From: Sandarakinorhabdus glacialis
GTDB taxonomy: Bacteria; Pseudomonadota; Alphaproteobacteria; Sphingomonadales; Sphingomonadaceae
DNA: 64,000 nucleotides
Assembly: GCF_014643455.1 (NCBI RefSeq)
Contig: NZ_BMJM01000002.1
Coordinates: 186,406-250,405, forward strand
Direction of reading: 5' to 3'
In this document: positions 60,642 through 64,000 of the stretch, piece by piece
Position numbering within the stretch: the stretch's first letter is position 1
Layout: each line of letters starts with the position of its first letter
The notes under the pieces: model-generated
Told to the model about the DNA's origin: nothing
Databases searched by the model: none
The model's input: the letters and a program-made list of their open reading frames with translations, nothing else
Made by a program: the position numbers and the translations under genes

Positions 60642-61598
60642 ATGGCGGCGGGAGCAGGGCTGTTGGGAGCCGGGCTGCTCGGGGCCGCGGCGCCCGGCGG
60701 CGTGCGGATCAGGCCCGATTTCGAGATGATGGTGCCGGTGCCGGGGGGCAGGGTCTATGTGCGGGTCAATGGTGACCTGAAGGGACCGCGGCCGCCGATC
60801 GTGATGCTGCATGGCGGGCCGGGGAGTTCGCACTGGTATTTCCTCAATGCGACGGCGTTGGCGGATGAGCGGGCGGTGATCCTGTATGACCAGCTTGATA
60901 GCGGGCGATCGGAAGCGCCTGGCGATGCGGCGAACTGGGTGGTGCCGAGGTTTGTGGCGGAACTGGAGTCGGTGCGGGCGGCGTTGGGGGTTGCGCGGTG
61001 GCATGTGCTGGGGGCGAGCTGGGGGGCGACCGTGGCGCTGGAGTATGCGGCGCGAAGGCCCAGGGAATTGGCCGGACTGGTGCTGCAGTCGCCGCTGGTG
61101 TCGACGGCGGCGTGGCTGGCGGATGCCCGGGCGTTGAAGGACGCGATGCCGGCCGGGGTGCGGGAACTGCTCGACAAATGCGACGTGGCGGGGGCGGCGC
61201 CGCAAGCGGATTGCGATGCGGCGACGGCGGCCTTTTATGCGCGGCATGTGCGGATGGCCGAGCCGACGGCGGATATCGCTGCGTACAAGTCGGCGCTGCC
61301 GCGCAGTTTCAGTGACGATATTTATCATCATATGTGGGGGCGGGCGGAGTTCACCGCCTCGGGGACGCTGAAGGACTATGATGGACGGGCGTTGTTGAAG
61401 CGGCTGGATGGGCGGCGGACGCTGTTCGTCGCGGGGCAGCATGACGAGGCGCGGCCGGGGACGGTTGCGGGCTTTGCGCGGGATGTGCCGGGCGGGGCGG
61501 ATTTTGCCGAGATCGCGGACGCGGCGCATTCAGTTATGAACGACAATCCGGAAGCGTATCTGGCGGTGCTGCGGGGGTGGTTGTTGGGGCTGGATTAG
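60642..61598 (+). CDS. Alpha/beta hydrolase, proline iminopeptidase-like
   Basis: A 318-residue alpha/beta hydrolase. The oxyanion segment is MLHGGPGSSHWYF (about 55-67), YDQLDSGRSEAP follows, and the nucleophile elbow is GASWGATVALEYA (Ser near 124). The acid Asp region (FVAGQHDEA) and the His (DAAHSVMND) are present. HGGPG plus DQxxxGxS identify the S33 proline-iminopeptidase group. A hydrophobic N-terminus (LLGAGLLGAA) may be a signal. ATG at 60642 follows GGAGGT. Confidence 0.85.
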   Translation: MAAGAGLLGAGLLGAAAPGGVRIRPDFEMMVPVPGGRVYVRVNGDLKGPRPPIVMLHGGPGSSHWYFLNATALADERAVILYDQLDSGRSEAPGDAANWVVPRFVAELESVRAALGVARWHVLGASWGATVALEYAARRPRELAGLVLQSPLVSTAAWLADARALKDAMPAGVRELLDKCDVAGAAPQADCDAATAAFYARHVRMAEPTADIAAYKSALPRSFSDDIYHHMWGRAEFTASGTLKDYDGRALLKRLDGRRTLFVAGQHDEARPGTVAGFARDVPGGADFAEIADAAHSVMNDNPEAYLAVLRGWLLGLD

Positions 61599-61640
61599 CG
61601 GGCTTGGTCCGGGACCCGGCTGCTTTCGCGGCGGAGAAGC

Positions 61641-61670
61641 AGCTGGGTCCCGGGTCGAGCCCGGGATGAC
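61641..61670. repeat. Dispersed palindromic repeat family R1, copy 4
   Basis: AGCTGGGTCCCGGGTCGAGC then CCGGGATGAC, preceded by GGAGAAGC as in the copy at 50101. It is between convergent genes, just before the ppa stop. Confidence 0.85.
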
Positions 61671-61677
61671 GGGGATA

Positions 61678-62262
61678 TCAGGCGCGCGGGGCGCCGGGGT
61701 GCTCGCGGGGGGCGGGGACGTCGTGGCCCTGCTCGGCGTTGTTGTAGCGATCGATCGATTCGAGGATCAGGCGCTCGGCGGTGGCCTTGCCTTGCCAGCC
61801 GAGGAACTTGGTCCACTTGCCGGGCTCCAGATCCTTGTAGTGGGTGAAGAAATGCTCGATCTGGTTGAGAAGAATGTCGGGCAAGTCGGTGTATTCGCTG
61901 ACGTTGTTGTAGTAGGGGTGGACCTTGTTCACCGACACGCAGAGCAGCTTGGCATCGCCGCCGGCATCGTCTTCCATCATCATGACGCCGACCGGACGGA
62001 CGCGGCTGATGCAGCCGGGCACGAATGGCGTGCGCGCGACGACGAGGGCGTCGATGGGGTCGCCGTCCTCGGCGAGCGTGTGCGGGATGAAGCCGTAGTT
62101 GGTTGGATAGCGCATGGCGGTGTGGAGGATGCGGTCGACGAAGAGCGCGCCCGAGGCCTTGTCGAGTTCGTATTTGACGGGTTCTCCGCCGAGCGGGCAT
62201 TCGATGACGACATTGACGTCGTAGGGCACGTTCACGCCGATGGGGATTTGATCGATCCGCAT
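61678..62262 (-). CDS. ppa: Inorganic pyrophosphatase
   Basis: A 194-residue family I pyrophosphatase. The active-site stretch runs EYPLGG-like CPLGGEPVKYELDKASGALF (about 24-43), RYPTNYGFIPHTLAEDGDPI and DALVV with the metal-binding Asp cluster, followed by KVHPYYNNVSEYTDLP. It hydrolyses pyrophosphate. The C-terminal tail (APREHPGAPRA) is about 15 residues longer than the common form. Confidence 0.95.
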   Translation of the reverse strand: MRIDQIPIGVNVPYDVNVVIECPLGGEPVKYELDKASGALFVDRILHTAMRYPTNYGFIPHTLAEDGDPIDALVVARTPFVPGCISRVRPVGVMMMEDDAGGDAKLLCVSVNKVHPYYNNVSEYTDLPDILLNQIEHFFTHYKDLEPGKWTKFLGWQGKATAERLILESIDRYNNAEQGHDVPAPREHPGAPRA

Positions 62263-62331
62263 TCATAGTCTCCTGTTCCGCGGTGCGGGGTAAGCGACCC
62301 CCTGCGATTCGTCTATGGGAAGGATGAGGTT

Positions 62332-62649
62332 ATGGGCTGGGCCGCATTGGTACTCGGCGGGTTGTTCGAAGTGGGGTTCACCACGTCGCTGCGGTTCGTC
62401 GACGGGTTTCGAAATTGGCCTTGGGTGGCGGCGTTCCTGGTCTCGGTGACGCTGAGCATGGGATTGCTGGAATATGCCGGGCGGACGATCCCGCTGGGGA
62501 CGGCTTATGCGATCTGGGCGGGGATCGGGGCGGCCGGGACCGCGGTGGTAGGGATCGTGTTTTTCGGGGAAGCGGCGGGGCTGGTGCGGGGGCTGCTGCT
62601 GATCGGGTTGATCGGGTGTATCGTGGGGTTGAAGCTGTTGAAGGGGTAG
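62332..62649 (+). CDS. SMR-family small transporter
   Basis: A 105-residue protein with four transmembrane helices. The membrane Glu in GLFEVGFTTSLR (about residue 13) is the proton/substrate site. GTAYAIWAGIGAAGTAVVGI (about 58-77) is the TM3 signature. This could be a multidrug or a guanidinium exporter (SugE/Gdx type); the WAGIGAAG motif fits both. There is no visible guanidine riboswitch in the 69-base gap upstream. Confidence 0.88.
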   Translation: MGWAALVLGGLFEVGFTTSLRFVDGFRNWPWVAAFLVSVTLSMGLLEYAGRTIPLGTAYAIWAGIGAAGTAVVGIVFFGEAAGLVRGLLLIGLIGCIVGLKLLKG

Positions 62650-62658
62650 GGAGAAAGC

Positions 62659-62700
62659 GACCCGCCCCCGACCCCTCCCTTGAAGAAGGGAGGGGGGAAG
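62659..62700. repeat. Dispersed repeat family R5, copy 2
   Basis: GACCCGCCCCCGACCCCTCC then CTTGAAGAAGGGAGGGGGGAAG; the hairpin is CCCCTCCCTT/AAGGGAGGGG. It is between the convergent SMR and M61 genes. Confidence 0.85.
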
Positions 62701-62705
62701 CGAAG

Positions 62706-64000
62706 TCAGGGCCTTGGCATCAGTAGTTTGTCGAGCGAGGTGTCGGTGCTGCCGGTCTTTTCGAAGCGCGGGTAGCGGAGGCCGCCGTTCCAGGCGAGGT
62801 CGACGGTGCGCAGGCGGTCGCCGGTTTTTACCAGCAGGCGGATCGGGGCTTTTTGGCCCTTGGCGTCGGCGATTTCGGCCTTGATGAGGTCGTCGGTGAA
62901 GGGCTTGTCGTTGACCGCGATGATGGTGTCGCTCACGGTGAGCCCGGCCTCGAAGGCGGCGCTGTTCCAGATGATTTGGTCGATCTGGCCTTCCTTGCCG
63001 ATCAAGATGCCACCCGAATAGCTGAGGTTGTTGTTCTTGCCGGTTCGCATACCGTCGGCGAAGGTGGCAGTGGGCGTGTCGGTGTAGATGAGCTTGTAGC
63101 CCGAAGTGGTGAAGCCCGCGAGCGGTGCGCCGGCGGCCTTTTCGGTCAGGCGTTTGGTGAGGAAGCTGGCCCAGTCGTATGGAGTTACCGCGTTAAGGCC
63201 GGCCACGAGCGTGTTGAAATCATAGGGAACGACGCCCCAGTCGCCTTCGCCGGTGCCAAAGAAGCTGCGGGCGAAGTCGTCCATGCCCTTGGCGCCGCGG
63301 GTAGCGGTGCGGATGATGTTGTCGGCCTCGAGCCAGATCAGCATGCCTTCGGCGTAATAGTCCTCGCTGCGCTGCTGACTGAGCCAGGCCTTGGGGGCGC
63401 GGGCGGCGATGACCGGGTCGTTGGTGGTGTCGTCGAGCGAGCGCCAGCCGCGCGCCGGGCGATTGTCGAGGCTGGCGGCGGTGGCGGCGAAGCTGTCGAG
63501 GGTCTCCTGCTTGCTGAACAGCCCCGAGCGCGCGCCGAGGACGAAGCCCCAGAACTGGGTCTGGCCCTCATAGACCCAGAGCAGCGAGTTGCGCAGCGGG
63601 GTGTTGAAATTCGGAACGATCGAATCGGCGCCGCGGCGGTGCTTGCCGTTCCAGCTATGGGTGAATTCATGCGGCAGCAGGTTGCGGCGGCCGGGACCCT
63701 TGTCCCATTCGGTGAAATACGCCGCGTTGACGCCGTTTTCGCTGCTGCGATGATGTTCGAGACCGATGCCGCCGAGGTTCTCGGTCAGCGACAGCAGGAA
63801 GTCGTAATGGTCGAACTGGCGGGTGCCGAACAGCTTTATGGCCTGGTCGACGAGCTTGCGATGGGCCTCGATCTGGGCCGGCTTGGCCTCGAGGTAGCGC
63901 GGGGCGTCGGCGACGACATCGAGCATGACGTTGTGGCCGAGATCCCATTGCTTGAACCAGCGGCCGGCGAGGAAGGGGCTGTCGACGAGGGTTTCGTAGT
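62706..64000 (-). CDS. M61 glycyl aminopeptidase family protein (partial, 5' end outside window)
   Basis: The last roughly 430 residues of an M61 metallopeptidase. The reading frame stays open to base 64000 with family-like sequence (YETLVDSPFLAGRWFKQWDL), so the ATG at 63926 is internal. The zinc motif is LLPHEFTHSWNGKHRR (HExxH, positions near 63640-63690), with the downstream Glu in WVYEGQTQFWG. A C-terminal PDZ-like domain (GLTVSDTIIAVNDKPFTDDL) follows. It is probably a periplasmic peptidase removing N-terminal Gly or Ala. Confidence 0.92.
   Translation of the reverse strand, partial: YETLVDSPFLAGRWFKQWDLGHNVMLDVVADAPRYLEAKPAQIEAHRKLVDQAIKLFGTRQFDHYDFLLSLTENLGGIGLEHHRSSENGVNAAYFTEWDKGPGRRNLLPHEFTHSWNGKHRRGADSIVPNFNTPLRNSLLWVYEGQTQFWGFVLGARSGLFSKQETLDSFAATAASLDNRPARGWRSLDDTTNDPVIAARAPKAWLSQQRSEDYYAEGMLIWLEADNIIRTATRGAKGMDDFARSFFGTGEGDWGVVPYDFNTLVAGLNAVTPYDWASFLTKRLTEKAAGAPLAGFTTSGYKLIYTDTPTATFADGMRTGKNNNLSYSGGILIGKEGQIDQIIWNSAAFEAGLTVSDTIIAVNDKPFTDDLIKAEIADAKGQKAPIRLLVKTGDRLRTVDLAWNGGLRYPRFEKTGSTDTSLDKLLMPRP

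Noticed and set aside
62263-62331. Guanidine riboswitch before the SMR gene
   Set aside because: The 69-base gap shows none of the ykkC-type conserved loops.

Overview
The window is GC-rich DNA from an alphaproteobacterium, most likely a member of the Sphingomonadales. This is inferred from several things: a GcrA cell-cycle regulator, a perfect CtrA-type site (TTAA-N7-TTAA) in front of a PEPxxWA-CTERM protein, the rpmF-plsX-fabH-ihfA-merR order, three large TonB-dependent receptors, and many SDR, GST and VOC genes. It holds about 62 protein genes and one tRNA-Glu. There is no rRNA, CRISPR array, transposase or prophage that I can see. Many genes are translationally coupled through ATGA, GTGA or TGATG overlaps.

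Region 1 (1-17.6 kb) is accessory and looks catabolic. A coupled trio opens it: an enolase paralogue (cut by the window edge), a D-2-hydroxyacid dehydrogenase and an alpha/beta-hydrolase-fold protein. The first has lost a conserved active-site His, and the third has Ala where the nucleophile Ser should be. Next come a MetE-like methyltransferase, a VOC protein, an AhpD/CMD-like protein, two SnoaL-like proteins, several SDRs, an MFS carrier, a TonB receptor, a DUF3237 protein, three GSTs with the TPN motif (one carries a -1 frameshift), a family III CoA-transferase and an NmrA-like reductase. An inverted repeat GTCAA-N5-TTGAC lies at two of the promoters. I read this as an undescribed glutathione- and CoA-dependent degradation cluster with its own outer- and inner-membrane uptake; the substrate is unknown.

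Region 2 (16.7-31.4 kb) is mixed: a transglutaminase-like protein, an HSD10-like SDR, tRNA-Glu, the PEP-CTERM protein, then recJ, glpX, hom and a class I aminotransferase in one orientation. After these come a small exported protein divergent from PHA synthase phaC, a cupin, a Baeyer-Villiger-type monooxygenase, gcrA and an ABC-2 permease.

Region 3 (31.4-43.3 kb) has an RND adaptor/pump pair, an orphan ParA-like ATPase, merR, ihfA, fabH, plsX, rpmF (a short gene that is easy to miss), recN, a beta-lactamase-fold hydrolase and a small DoxX-like membrane protein.

Region 4 (43.4-64 kb) starts with a TetR regulator divergent from a TonB receptor, then an aminotransferase, ligA, an SLC13-type carrier, a hypothetical membrane-anchored protein, and a 44-residue protein behind a PhaR-like palindrome. 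It continues with prmA, an SDR, and a probable NAD-precursor uptake operon (TonB receptor, PnuC, NadR-like kinase). It ends with a GNAT enzyme, a phosphotransferase with its DUF6285 partner, a proline-iminopeptidase-like hydrolase, ppa, an SMR pump and a partial M61 peptidase.

At least five families of short palindromic repeats are scattered between genes, often between convergent genes or just after stop codons.
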